Assembly (NCBI RefSeq): GCF_001294535.1 | Contig: NZ_LGIC01000041.1 | Coordinates: 1 to 56,104, forward strand | Direction of reading: 5' to 3' | From: Cypionkella psychrotolerans | Lineage (GTDB): Bacteria; Pseudomonadota; Alphaproteobacteria; Rhodobacterales; Rhodobacteraceae | DNA length: 56,104 bases | In this document: positions 17,810 to 26,672 of the stretch, piece after piece | Position numbering within the stretch: the first letter of the stretch is position 1 | Layout: every line of letters starts with the position of its first letter | Notes under the pieces: model-generated | Databases searched by the model: none | Told to the model about the DNA's origin: nothing | The model's input: the letters and a program-made list of their open reading frames with translations, nothing else | Made by a program: the position numbers and the translations under genes

Positions 17810-18120
17810 TTGCTGTCTTCGCTTTTGGCTTTGCTCACATCGAGACGGGGGTTTTGATCGCCGCCACCAAACTTTTGGTGATGACCGACAAGACCCGGCC
17901 ACAAGAGAAACGTGCGGGCGTGAGGCCGGATTTCGTTGGTGACCAGCAGCGCCTCGCGTCCACCGAAGGCATAGACCGCATGGAACACTGGCTTTCCGTC
18001 GCGGCTGGTGCTGCAGCGGTGATAGGTGACCGTGAACGTTACACCTTCTGCAATCATCGATTTCACATCGCTGATCCTGATGCCGTCGCGCAAATCCAGA
18101 TTGGTGGCAGGGTCTCTCAC
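17800..18120 (-). CDS. Conserved small T4SS-operon protein, function unknown
   Basis: 106 residues from GTG 18120, preferred because GGAG lies six bases before it; an ATG at 18153 falls inside a palindrome and has no ribosome site. It is rich in beta-like segments (GVTFTVTYHRCSTSRDG, VFHAVYAFGGREALLVTNE). There is no signal peptide or membrane segment. As the first gene of the virB operon it may be regulatory or a cytoplasmic accessory protein. I do not recognise the family. Confidence 0.65.
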   Translation of the reverse strand: MRDPATNLDLRDGIRISDVKSMIAEGVTFTVTYHRCSTSRDGKPVFHAVYAFGGREALLVTNEIRPHARTFLLWPGLVGHHQKFGGGDQNPRLDVSKAKSEDSKCA

Positions 18121-18139
18121 AGCAAGCTCCGTTGCAGGC

Positions 18140-18156
18140 GTTATGCAATGCATAAC
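18140..18156. promoter_or_regulatory. Palindromic operator candidate before the virB operon
   Basis: GTTATGCA-A-TGCATAAC is a perfect palindrome around one central base. It lies 20 bp upstream of the first gene of the virB operon, in the 157-bp gap to a divergent gene at 18278. The position fits an operator for a repressor of conjugation genes. No adjacent regulator gene is present. Confidence 0.5.
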
Positions 18157-18277
18157 ATATGTAACGAGAGAGAAAACTATAAAGTGGCGTCAAAACACAA
18201 ATAATCTTGCGCGCCTGTGGCGAGTGTGTGAAAGGTTCAAAAACCTCTCGAGCACTCAACCAGCGCAGGAGTAACGT

Positions 18278-18805
18278 GTGAAGCTCACCACCATCTCAAC
18301 CCTGATCCTTTTTCCGGCGCTCGCGCCCGAGATGGCCGCCGCATACGATATGGATTGTGCCGTAATCTTGTGTCTTGCGGGCGGGTTTCCCGGCGCGGAA
18401 TGTCAGCCGCCCTTTCACTATATGATGAGCCGCCTCACGCGCCTTCCGCCGCTGCCGCCCTTCGGCCCTTGCACCTTTGCAGGACCCACGGGCGCGATCG
18501 ACACTTTGTCTCTGGATGGTCCCGAATATGCCTGGCTTTCCCAAATGCGTGTCCTGTGGTGGCGCTCCGAGCGCCGGACCCAACACGATGAGGGTTTGGT
18601 TTACACTTGGACGCTGCGGTCTTGTACGGCGGACAATGATTGCAACAGCTTGACCCGTGCCACGATGAGCCACCGGTCCCCACCAGAGACAGCGCAGAGC
18701 GAGAACGAGCAATCGCTGACTCTGCCAAGCGTGGGACGGTTCATCGGGGTAGAATATTCCACGTGGCAACGGGATATGATGTTCAGCGGGTGGAGCCGCT
18801 ACTGA
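18278..18805 (+). CDS. Conserved exported protein near T4SS genes
   Basis: 175 residues from GTG 18278, with GGAG nearby upstream. A signal peptide (1-22, ending MAAA) is followed by YDMDCAVILCLAGGFP, a Cys-containing segment recalling small proteins encoded next to VirB clusters in rhodobacters. Six or so further Cys are spread over the sequence. Its role is unknown; divergence from the virB operon suggests a periplasmic accessory of conjugation. Confidence 0.6.
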   Translation: MKLTTISTLILFPALAPEMAAAYDMDCAVILCLAGGFPGAECQPPFHYMMSRLTRLPPLPPFGPCTFAGPTGAIDTLSLDGPEYAWLSQMRVLWWRSERRTQHDEGLVYTWTLRSCTADNDCNSLTRATMSHRSPPETAQSENEQSLTLPSVGRFIGVEYSTWQRDMMFSGWSRY

Positions 18806-18911
18806 TGGACCAGCTTCCAGAGCTAGTTATCTGCATTAGCGAAACAGACACCGCATAGGTTCGCAAAGGATCCCGACCCGCTTCATCAATCCGTAAGGAA
18901 CACGACAGACC

Positions 18912-18994
18912 ACAAACAGAAACCCCCGCGCGGCGCAAACCGGCGGGGGGGATCACAAATCAGGTCGCCAAACCTGACAAGGGGCTCAAACTCT
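18912..18994 (-). ncRNA. Candidate antisense (counter-transcribed) RNA upstream of repC
   Basis: On the minus strand a promoter-like pair TTGATC (19029-19024) and TACAAA (19006-19001), 17 bases apart, would start RNA near 18994. The transcript would contain hairpin TCAGGT/ACCTGA (18960-18977). It would end at the stem of GCGGGGG with CCCCCGC (18923-18949), followed on the minus strand by a T-rich tail (TTTCTGTTT). In repABC plasmids a similar short RNA just upstream of repC limits copy number. The sequence pattern is seen directly; the function is inference. Confidence 0.45.
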
Positions 18995-19093
18995 GCCCTC
19001 TTTGTATCCCCTCCCGCACATCCGATCAAGGCAAAACCGCAGTTTCTGCGAACAGCTTTCTATTGCCCGCGGCCATACCAGAAACGATACAAA

Positions 19094-20335
19094 TTGACGG
19101 CACTTCGAGCAACGCGATCCACCGACCAGACGATATTTCACCCGATCCTCCCAACCGGCGTTTCACTGGGGCAGGTCAAAGAGTTGTTGCATAAATCCAT
19201 GCGCCAACTCGGCCTCACCCACAGCCTGCACAACACCTTGCTGACGATGATCGAGGCCACGGCCGCCGCCGCCTGGCATGATCCCAGCCAAGATGTGGTA
19301 TGCTATCGCCAGCAGCAGGATCTGGCTCGAACACTCGGCAAATCAGATCGGGCGCTACGCAATGACGAGACGACACTTGCGCGTGCTGGCGTCATTGTCC
19401 TTCGCACAGGCAATGACGGCCGCAGATCAGGCAGGTTGCTGCCAGACGGCACTCGCCTTGGCATCAGCTTTGCCCCGCTCATAGGCCTGATACCGCGCTT
19501 AGTCGAGCTGCAGGCTCGCCAGCAAGACGAAAGCAACCGTTTCGTCAGTTTGAGGCTCCAGGCCTCTGCCGCGCGCCGGGATTTGCGCCGTGCGATTGAT
19601 CGACTGATCAACATTGCCCCGGATCACCCGATCACCAGTGACGCCGTGGACTTCTACGCGAATTTACCTCGCCGATACCTCGACTACCGCACCGCAGAGG
19701 CACTGGCGGAGCATGTCGAAGCTGTGGACGAAATCACCGATAAGGCCTTGGATTTGCTTCAATTGCTTGATGATACTTCCGGCGCAGTGGAATCTGCGGT
19801 TCCGGCGATTACTATAAATACAAATCCAAATATATCTGTATCTTGTAACGGCTCCTCCGTCCTGGAAATGCCTGCCCGCAAGCGGGCAGAACCAATTTCC
19901 ATCGAAGTGCCTTACGGCGCGGAAAAAGGCTTAGAACAACAGGATGCTGCCGATCTGGCAGGATGCAAGACCTATGATCTGGATTGGCTGCCACCGACCC
20001 TGCTCTATGCCATGGCCAGCTCAGAGATGCGCTTTTATGTCGAAGGGCTGACGGATCGCGGACCCAGCACAATGCGGGAATTCGTGAAGGCGGCGATAAT
20101 GCGTGTGCCCGAGCTGGGCATCAGCACTGCTGCTTGGGAAGCTGCCGCGGATGCTATGGGCAATGATCGCGCGGCGCTCTGCGTTCTGGTGATCGACGCC
20201 AACCGCAACCACCCAACCCATCCCATAAAATCCCCAGGTGGCGTGCTGCGCGCTATGTCCCAGCGACATGCGGCGGGCAGCCTCAATCTTTCGCATAGCC
20301 TGATTGGATTGGCCAAGCGAACACGTCTGCAATGA
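19094..20335 (+). CDS. repC: RepC-type plasmid replication initiator
   Basis: 413 residues from TTG 19094, the only initiator codon upstream of a conserved N-terminus. The N-terminal helical/winged domain matches RepC: YRQQQDLARTLGKSDRALRN, then ETTLARAGVIVLRTGNDGRRSGR and LGISFAPLIGLIPRLVELQA. After an Asn/Thr-rich linker (about 240-270) a C-terminal helical domain with SPGGVLRAMSQRHAAGSL follows. RepC binds the origin, which usually lies within its own coding sequence. No repA or repB precedes it, so it belongs to the stand-alone RepC group common in Rhodobacteraceae. A partition pair is not in the window. Confidence 0.85.
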   Translation: MTALRATRSTDQTIFHPILPTGVSLGQVKELLHKSMRQLGLTHSLHNTLLTMIEATAAAAWHDPSQDVVCYRQQQDLARTLGKSDRALRNDETTLARAGVIVLRTGNDGRRSGRLLPDGTRLGISFAPLIGLIPRLVELQARQQDESNRFVSLRLQASAARRDLRRAIDRLINIAPDHPITSDAVDFYANLPRRYLDYRTAEALAEHVEAVDEITDKALDLLQLLDDTSGAVESAVPAITINTNPNISVSCNGSSVLEMPARKRAEPISIEVPYGAEKGLEQQDAADLAGCKTYDLDWLPPTLLYAMASSEMRFYVEGLTDRGPSTMREFVKAAIMRVPELGISTAAWEAAADAMGNDRAALCVLVIDANRNHPTHPIKSPGGVLRAMSQRHAAGSLNLSHSLIGLAKRTRLQ

Positions 20336-20362
20336 TCCTGGGCGAGACTATTGCCGCGCCAG

Positions 20363-20689
20363 TCACCACGGGCCGGTGGGCAGCGAAAGCTTGTGCGGGC
20401 CGAGGTGCGAAATCAGGTTCATCGCACCAATTATCGTCTTCACCGTCTTCGGTCTGTCGGCTCTTGTTGTTTGAAGCACAAAGCGGACATCTCGTTCTGG
20501 ATCGACGACATAGAACCGCCATGCCCCGCACCACATTGTTCCGGCCAGATAGGCAGGGATCAGCGCTTCGATTTCGACGACTGCACCCGGCTTGTTGCAG
20601 CTTTCGATGAATGCTCCCTCGCGCATCCCCGGTAGCGTGCCAAAGCGTGGGCTGATCATGGCATCTAGCTGTTCGCGTGACTCGGGCAT
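20363..20689 (-). CDS. Small plasmid protein, function unknown
   Basis: 108 residues on the minus strand from ATG 20689, convergent with repC and ending 27 bp from its stop. Composition and codon use look genuine (VLQTTRADRPKTVKTIIGAM near the C-terminus). There is no signal peptide or membrane segment. A GGATG lies upstream of the start. I do not recognise a family. Confidence 0.5.
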   Translation of the reverse strand: MPESREQLDAMISPRFGTLPGMREGAFIESCNKPGAVVEIEALIPAYLAGTMWCGAWRFYVVDPERDVRFVLQTTRADRPKTVKTIIGAMNLISHLGPHKLSLPTGPW

Positions 20690-20836
20690 AAATCATCCGC
20701 TGAATTGTATATTTCCCAATTTCCTACGCGGAAATCTGTGGCATTTTCAAGCCGTAGAATACTATTGACGCACGAACAACAAAAACAGCCCCAGAAACTC
20801 TTTTCCGAAGCCGAAAATTTGTTTGATTGTGTTCAA

Positions 20837-20985
20837 TTACCGCCGGTTCTCATCCTCAATGACTTTCGTCTGGGCGATCATCGACGCATGTCCACCATAC
20901 TTCGCCCGCCACTTGTAGGAATACGCGTTGCTCATGCCATGTGTACGACCTCGCTCGGCCAAAGGCATGCCGCCGTTAGCCCGAC
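20837..20985 (-). pseudogene. IS3-family OrfA transposase fragment
   Basis: On the minus strand a frame reads GMSNAYSYKWRAKYGG, ASMIAQTKVIEDENRR, then stop at 20837. This is the helix-turn-helix end and leucine-zipper start of IS3-family OrfA (usual form GMSNATFYKWRAKYGG...ELEDENRRLK). The rest of orfA and all of orfB are missing. Confidence 0.7.
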
Positions 20986-21369
20986 GCAGGATCCGGGATC
21001 AGTCTATCTGATTGTTTTCATTTGCAATCTTCTCATGCCTCTTGCGAGAAAATTCTACTTATGCAGGCCCTCACTTTCGGGGGGATTAACCCTGCGGATC
21101 GCAAGGCGCGAAAAAATGGGGTAAGAGCATAGATCCATTTATCCGATCGGCAAGCGTCGAGCCATGATGGACGAGTCACATGTGGCAAAAGTAAACCAAC
21201 AGCCATCGCATACTGACATTTTCAGCCCATAGTCTTAGTGATCATCGCTCTTCGTCGAGGACGATCCGCCAACGCCGCTTGCAACACCAAAAACAAGCAG
21301 CATAATCAATCACACAAACGAACCTGAGCCTCCAATGCTCAAACCAGTCTGAAGCCCCATTTTATTTGA
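20986..21369. other. Gene-less stretch
   Basis: Lower-GC DNA between two transposase fragments. No intact gene, RNA gene or terminator could be read. It is probably debris left by IS activity at the edge of the catabolic island. Confidence 0.45.
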
Positions 21370-21465
21370 CGACGGACACTTGGCTCTCCGACGCCCTCGC
21401 GCGCATACATGTCTACAAGATCATCAAGGTTGACGACCTGCTGCCGTGGCGCGAGAACTGGTAAC
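21370..21465 (+). pseudogene. C-terminal fragment of IS66-family transposase
   Basis: The frame reads TDTWLSDALARIHVYKIIKV then DDLLPWRENW and stops at 21463-21465. This closely matches the end of IS66 TnpC (pattern TWLADVLARI..HK...LDELLPWNW). Only about 30 codons remain. It abuts the amidase gene and marks the left border of the catabolic island. Confidence 0.7.
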
Positions 21466-21486
21466 GGCCAGACCGGAGCTTACGTC

Positions 21487-22827
21487 TTATTTGGGCATTG
21501 GCGCCAAGAAGCGGCTATCGGTGCGCTGCAGGGCACTGCACACTGATAACAAAAAATCATCACGCCCAAGAGCCGCAGTAAGTTGCAAACCAACAGGCAT
21601 GCCTGCCCCAAGGCCACAGGGCATGCTGACAGTCGGATGCCCCGTGACATTAGAGAAACCGCTGGCCAGTATCTCGGGGTCCCCACCATCGGCAATCTCT
21701 GGGTCTTCATGCGGGGCCGTGAAGGGGACCGAGGGTGAGGCCAGCAGATCAACCTTGGCAAAGGCCTCTTCGACCGCGTCGCGCAGGGTATCGCGATACC
21801 GCATGGCTTTGACATAGGCGGTTGCAGGAACGGTGAAACCTTGCTTGATGTTTTCCAGCGTGCGCGGCGCGTAGCCGGCCGGATTCTGCAGCATCAGATC
21901 TTGATGGATCACCGAGGCTTCTGGTTTCAAAATCTGCACAAGGGCTTCATTGGCGTGGCCAAGCTCGGGAATGTCGATCTCGACCACCTCGACCCCCAAG
22001 GCTTGCATGGCGCGGAGTGCTGCGTTGAACTGGCCAAGAACCGCAGCGCCACCGGGTTCACGGGGGAAATGGGCTTGCAAAACGGCGATCCGCAAGGTGC
22101 ACAAGTCTGCTTCAGGTTGCTTATTGGGATCATCGGTCAAGATCGCCAGCACGGTTGCAGCGCAGTCGGCGGTGCGGGTCAGGGGGCCGGCGTGATCAAG
22201 CGACCAAGACAGAGGAAAGACGCCCTCTAAGGGCACCAAGCCATAGCTGGGTTTCAGGCCGACAATGCCACAGTAAGACGCGGGAATACGGATCGAGCCG
22301 CCCGTATCGGTGCCAATCGCGCAGGGAACAATGCCTGCCGCAACTGCCGCTGCCGAGCCGCCGCTTGATCCGCCAGCGGTGCGAGTGGGATCATGCGGAT
22401 TGTTGGTTTGCCCGATGGCGGGATGTGCGATGCCATAGGCGAATTCCAAAAGATTGGTCTTGCCCAAAATGACGGCTCCAGCCCGTCTCAAGCGGGCGAC
22501 CAACGCTGCATCCTTGTCTGCAATCCGACGCGGCAAAACCATGGAGCCATAGCCGGTGGGGATGCCCTGCACGTCGATCAAGTCCTTGATCGCTATAGGA
22601 ACACCCTGCAGGGGGCCAAGGTCACGACCTGCTGCAAAGGCAGCGGTCGCCTGTGCAGCCTGCTGCAGTGCGGCCTTCGCCATCGGATCGGCAAAGGCGT
22701 TCAAGAGTGGTTCCATGCGCGCGATGCGGGCAAGCGCCGCCGTCACGACATGCGAGGGGGTAAAGCGGCCATTGCGGTAGGCTTGACCCAATTCCGCAAT
22801 ACTGAGAAACCCAGTTTCGTCCTGCAT
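21487..22827 (-). CDS. Amidase-signature-family amidohydrolase
   Basis: 446 residues from ATG 22827, directly after the M20 peptidase stop; a longer frame to 22866 overlaps that gene needlessly. The catalytic triad of the amidase signature family is present: Lys81 (AIKDLIDV), cis-Ser154 in GGSSGGS and nucleophile Ser178 in [12 protein letters not shown]. It hydrolyses a carboxamide or related C-N bond in the cytoplasm; the substrate cannot be told from sequence. As last gene of the GntR-controlled operon it may release ammonia from an imported amide. Confidence 0.92.
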   Translation of the reverse strand: MQDETGFLSIAELGQAYRNGRFTPSHVVTAALARIARMEPLLNAFADPMAKAALQQAAQATAAFAAGRDLGPLQGVPIAIKDLIDVQGIPTGYGSMVLPRRIADKDAALVARLRRAGAVILGKTNLLEFAYGIAHPAIGQTNNPHDPTRTAGGSSGGSAAAVAAGIVPCAIGTDTGGSIRIPASYCGIVGLKPSYGLVPLEGVFPLSWSLDHAGPLTRTADCAATVLAILTDDPNKQPEADLCTLRIAVLQAHFPREPGGAAVLGQFNAALRAMQALGVEVVEIDIPELGHANEALVQILKPEASVIHQDLMLQNPAGYAPRTLENIKQGFTVPATAYVKAMRYRDTLRDAVEEAFAKVDLLASPSVPFTAPHEDPEIADGGDPEILASGFSNVTGHPTVSMPCGLGAGMPVGLQLTAALGRDDFLLSVCSALQRTDSRFLAPMPK

Positions 22828-22829
22828 TG

Positions 22830-24203
22830 TCAGAGCCTTGCCAGTCGCTCGATCAATCGTGCCCAAGCGACCATCCCAAGGCGAAAGTTCGACAGGCGCA
22901 GAAACTCGTTGGGAGCGTGATAGTCTTCGTCCGAGGTTGAGAACGAGAAGAACACCATCTCGGCACCCAAATGGGTTTTGAACACCTCGCCAATCGGGAT
23001 CGTTGCCCCCATCGCCACCCGCAGCGGCGGCGCACCCAGAAGCTCGGCCAGAACGGTTTCGGCAATCGCCAATGCGGGCAGGTTCGGGTTAAGCGCAAAG
23101 GCAGCAGAGCCCGGGCCGCGGCCGATGGTTTCCATCATGTAACCTGTCGGCAAAACGCTTTCCAAGTGCCGCAAAATTGCGGACTTGATCGCCTCGGGGT
23201 CTTGGCCTGCCACCAGCCGACAGGTGATTTTTGCCGAAGCCGTTGCGGGGATCACCGTCTTGGTGCCCGCCCCAGCATAGCCGCCCGAGATGCCGTTGAA
23301 CTCTAGTGTGGGAACGAGCCATTGCCGCGTGAGCAGATCTTCGCCAGAAGGCATAGGATCGGGATGCGGCGCGCCGATGCTGTCGAAATAAACGGCGGGG
23401 TCGAAATTGGCGCGGTGGATGGCTGCAAGGATCAGAGGGTCAGGTTGCGTGGCCGCATCAAGGAACCCCGGCACGATAACCCTGCCTTGATCGTCGTGCA
23501 GTCCGGCAAGGATGTGCGTCAATGCACGGATCGGATTGGGGGCAGAGCCGCCATGCCGCCCGGAATGAAGGTCTTTCGCGGCCCCCGTCAAAATGACTTC
23601 AAACGCGACCAAACCTCTGCTTGCGACAGTGAGCGAGGGCAGATCGGCCCGCCACATCGCCCCATCAGCAGACACCACCAGATCGCAGGCCAAGCGGTCT
23701 TTCAGGCGGGCCACGGTCGGGGAAAGATGCGGGCTGCCGGATTCCTCTTCGCCTTCAATGATGATTTTGAGGTTCAGGGGAAGTTTGCCATGCAGGGTGT
23801 GAAAAGCTTTGGCCACAACGATGGGAATAAGCAGCGGGCCTTTGTCATCAGACACGCCACGGGCAAAAAGCCTGTCATTCCGAATGGTCGGCTCGAAGGC
23901 GGGAGACGTCCACTTGTCTAACGGATCAGGTGGTTGCACATCATAGTGGCCATAGATCAACACCGTGGGCGCCCCCACTGCATCGCACCATTCGGCCACA
24001 ACAGCCGGATGCCCGCCGGTTTCCACGATCTCTACCACTGGAAAACCCGCATCGTGCAATTGCGCGGCCACAAAGCGCGAGGCTTCTTCGATCCCGGCCT
24101 TGTAGGCCGGATCGGTCGAAACACTTTCGATTCGGCAAAAGGCTTTTAGCGTGTCGAGCGCCTTCGGGGTGTAGGCTGCAAGCCAATCCTCAATGGCGCT
24201 CAT
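22830..24203 (-). CDS. M20-family dipeptidase
   Basis: 457 residues. Metal ligands and catalytic residues of M20 peptidases are in order: His86/Asp88 in YGHYDVQPPDP, Asp119/120 in GVSDDKGP, Glu152-154 in EGEEESGS, and a later His in DLHSGRHGG. The lid domain occupies about 190-330. The length and YGHYDVQP motif match the carnosinase/DapE-like dipeptidases of the M20 family. It cleaves dipeptides or N-acyl amino acids with two zinc ions. The start overlaps the SDR stop by four bases. Confidence 0.92.
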   Translation of the reverse strand: MSAIEDWLAAYTPKALDTLKAFCRIESVSTDPAYKAGIEEASRFVAAQLHDAGFPVVEIVETGGHPAVVAEWCDAVGAPTVLIYGHYDVQPPDPLDKWTSPAFEPTIRNDRLFARGVSDDKGPLLIPIVVAKAFHTLHGKLPLNLKIIIEGEEESGSPHLSPTVARLKDRLACDLVVSADGAMWRADLPSLTVASRGLVAFEVILTGAAKDLHSGRHGGSAPNPIRALTHILAGLHDDQGRVIVPGFLDAATQPDPLILAAIHRANFDPAVYFDSIGAPHPDPMPSGEDLLTRQWLVPTLEFNGISGGYAGAGTKTVIPATASAKITCRLVAGQDPEAIKSAILRHLESVLPTGYMMETIGRGPGSAAFALNPNLPALAIAETVLAELLGAPPLRVAMGATIPIGEVFKTHLGAEMVFFSFSTSDEDYHAPNEFLRLSNFRLGMVAWARLIERLARL

Positions 24204-24958
24204 TTGCCGCCATCCACGCCAAGGGTTTCGCCGCTGATCCAGCCAGCATGATCAGAGCAAAAGAATATCACCGCATTGGCAATATCGTCGGGCGATCCAA
24301 GTCGGTGCAGCGCGATGCCAGCCAACAGCTTGGCCTTACCATCCTCGCCCATCGCCTCATATTGTCGCTCGGTCGTTGGGTTGGACAGTATAAACCCCGG
24401 TGCTACGCAGTTCACCGTGATATTCCAAGCCCCCAATTCATGTGCTAATTGCCGAGTCAGACCGATCTGGCCCGCTTTGGCGCTCGCATAGGCCTGAATA
24501 CCGGTCAGGCTGATTGAACGCCCCGCCCCCGAAGAGATATTGACGATCCGCCCGCGCTTGGCCCGCTTCATGGCCGGAGCCACGGCTTGCGACATCATAA
24601 AGCTGCCTGTCAGGTTGACGTTGAAGATCGCATGCCAATCGGCTGCGGAAATCTCTTCAATCGGGCGACCGGTCTGACCGCAAACTCCGCCCGCGTTGTT
24701 CACCAGAATGTCGATCCGGCCTGACGTGGCCTCGATCCCTGCCACCACCTTTTGCACCGCCTCGCGGTCGCCGACATCGACCACGGCGCTATGGCAGTTG
24801 GGGCCGCACAGCCGCACAGTCTCGGCGAGCCCCTCGGCGTTGATATCCAACACATAAACCTGTGCTCCACGGGCGACGAAGCCTTGGGCTATCGTGCGGC
24901 CAAAGCCGTGTCCCGCGCCGGTGACAATGGCCGTTTGACCTTCAAATCCGATGATCAT
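24200..24958 (-). CDS. Short-chain dehydrogenase/reductase
   Basis: 252 residues. Nucleotide-binding motif TGAGHGFG is at 13-20, NNAG at 87-90, catalytic Ser143 and YASAK at 157-161; the C-terminal DGGK ends the protein. It is a classical cytoplasmic SDR. Asp38 after strand two (VYVLDIN) suggests NAD(H) preference. The substrate is unknown; operon context suggests oxidation or reduction of a product from amide or peptide breakdown. It overlaps the neighbouring reductase gene by four bases. Confidence 0.92.
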   Translation of the reverse strand: MIIGFEGQTAIVTGAGHGFGRTIAQGFVARGAQVYVLDINAEGLAETVRLCGPNCHSAVVDVGDREAVQKVVAGIEATSGRIDILVNNAGGVCGQTGRPIEEISAADWHAIFNVNLTGSFMMSQAVAPAMKRAKRGRIVNISSGAGRSISLTGIQAYASAKAGQIGLTRQLAHELGAWNITVNCVAPGFILSNPTTERQYEAMGEDGKAKLLAGIALHRLGSPDDIANAVIFFCSDHAGWISGETLGVDGGK

Positions 24959-25974
24959 GCGCTCACCTTTGCCAGTTCGGCCAGATTTTCCATTGAAAGC
25001 GGGCGGGTGCCGCCTTCAATCTCTTCGATCATCGAAATCAGCCTGCCGGTTAGCGGCGTGTCTATACCATGTTCCGCGCCTCTGGCTGCAATGGGGCCAA
25101 GCTGCGCCACCACTTCGGTCTTACGCTTGCGAATGGCAAGATCGCGCCAGATGCCGGAATGGCTTTTTGCCGAGCGGCGGTTGTGAGCGACCATATCAGC
25201 GAAGGATTTATCCAAGGCAGCCTGCCCCGCATTGGGGGCAAAAGCAGCTGGATCAAAGCCGTCAAACGCCTCGGTCTTCACGCCTTCGGCGGCGGCCACC
25301 GCGCCCACTTCCTGGGCCAGTTTGGATAGAATCGGCCGAGGCGCGGGATTATCAAGCACATCGGCAATCGAGTCGTTGGTCAGCGCAGTGCCAAACAGCA
25401 GCGCGCCATAGATCATCTTGCCCCAAAGGTAACCCCAGATATTCGGAGTCAAAACCGCCTTGGGGTCAAACTTTTGCAACAAGTGATGCAGGTCTTTGAT
25501 GCGGCCGGATGTAGAACCATCCAACTCACCAATAACCGCCGCACCATGACCGGAATAATGCACCACGCCCGGCTCAAGGTAATCTGCGCCAAAATTTACA
25601 AAGCAGCCGATGGTGCGCCGAGCCCCCACTGCGCGGGCGATGGCGATTTCGTTCAGACCGTTTTGGGCCGACACCACCACGCCATCTGAGGCGAGGTGCG
25701 GAGCGAGTTCGGCCATCGCCGCCTCGGTATGCAGCGCTTTGACACACAGAAATGTCTGGCGGAATTGACCCTTAAGATCAGCTGGCAAAAACGCGGGCGC
25801 ATGGACAACATCCTGAAAAATCGGTCCATCGATCCGCAACCCATTGGTGTTGATAGCGGCGACATGCTCGGCCACATTATCGACAAAAACCACCTTATGG
25901 CCCGCGCGCAAGAACGCCGCACCCACAGTGCCGCCGATGGCACCCGCGCCCCAGATCAGGATCGGGTCGCTCAC
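24955..25974 (-). CDS. Ketopantoate reductase-like (PanE/ApbA family) oxidoreductase
   Basis: 339 residues from GTG 25974, which overlaps the creatininase stop by four bases and has GGAGG seven bases upstream. The longer frame to 26025 is rejected. The N-terminal Rossmann motif is IWGAGAIGGTVGAAFLRAG, followed by the FLCVKALHT and VVSAQNGLNE segments of PanE. A C-terminal helical domain contains WGYLWGKMIYGALLFGTAL. Many plasmid-borne members are not true PanE and reduce other 2-oxo acids. Pantothenate synthesis is unlikely in this operon. Confidence 0.88.
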   Translation of the reverse strand: MSDPILIWGAGAIGGTVGAAFLRAGHKVVFVDNVAEHVAAINTNGLRIDGPIFQDVVHAPAFLPADLKGQFRQTFLCVKALHTEAAMAELAPHLASDGVVVSAQNGLNEIAIARAVGARRTIGCFVNFGADYLEPGVVHYSGHGAAVIGELDGSTSGRIKDLHHLLQKFDPKAVLTPNIWGYLWGKMIYGALLFGTALTNDSIADVLDNPAPRPILSKLAQEVGAVAAAEGVKTEAFDGFDPAAFAPNAGQAALDKSFADMVAHNRRSAKSHSGIWRDLAIRKRKTEVVAQLGPIAARGAEHGIDTPLTGRLISMIEEIEGGTRPLSMENLAELAKVSA

Positions 25975-26672
25975 GTCCAACCTCCCGACATTAAAGCGCG
26001 GGTTTCGGCCACTGCGATATCCCAAAGCGCCTGCATCTCGACGTCATCGCGCTGGTAGTAACCGCCGAAATTGCCGTCACCCAGCATGGTACGCACCCCA
26101 TCGGGGTCTTGCACGCGCATCTTGTCAAAATCGACCATCGGCTTGCGCTGTTCGGGCTGCACCACACCGGGCAAGCGCGTCCAGGCAAAGTTCTCCATCC
26201 AGGATGCATGCGAGGCGACAGGGTCTATCTCTTGCACCTTGGCGAAGGTTTTGGGCGCGTTCCACCAGTTGTGAAACTTTACGGCATGACCGGGGTGATC
26301 TGCCATCCATTCAATCGCGAGGCTGGCCGCGGGCGAATTGCCGCCATGGCCATTGACGAACATGATGCGTTTGAAGCCCTGCCTGCGCAGCGAGTCTAGA
26401 ATATCGCGCACGATGGCTACGTAGGTTTCTACCCGCATTGATATCGAACCGGGGTAGGCGAGAAAATAAGGCGTAACCCCGTAAGCCAGCACAGGAAATA
26501 CCGGAATCCCCAAAGGTTCGGCAGCATCTAGGGCCACTTTTTCTGCAAGGATGGAATCCACTGAAAGCGACAGGCCTGCATGCTGTTCCGTGCTGCCCAA
26601 AGGCACAACGGCAAGATCGTCACCCTCCAGATAGGCATCGACCTGATGCCAGTTCATCTCAGACACTTTCAT
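25971..26672 (-). CDS. Creatininase-family amidohydrolase
   Basis: 233 residues. Metal-site motifs: GSTEQHAGLSLSVDS (Glu29, His31, Asp39), FVNGHGGN (His109) and Glu121. The family opens cyclic amides (creatinine to creatine) or deformylates related compounds, with Zn or Mn in the cytoplasm. Typical creatininases show GSTEQHGPHLPL; the change to HAGLSLS alters the substrate pocket, so creatinine itself is uncertain. It is the first enzyme gene after the GntR regulator. Confidence 0.88.
   Translation of the reverse strand: MKVSEMNWHQVDAYLEGDDLAVVPLGSTEQHAGLSLSVDSILAEKVALDAAEPLGIPVFPVLAYGVTPYFLAYPGSISMRVETYVAIVRDILDSLRRQGFKRIMFVNGHGGNSPAASLAIEWMADHPGHAVKFHNWWNAPKTFAKVQEIDPVASHASWMENFAWTRLPGVVQPEQRKPMVDFDKMRVQDPDGVRTMLGDGNFGGYYQRDDVEMQALWDIAVAETRALMSGGWT

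Noticed and set aside
17810-18259. N-terminal extension of VirB1
   Set aside because: It is the antisense-like wrong frame of the upstream gene; ATG 17809 starts directly with a signal peptide.
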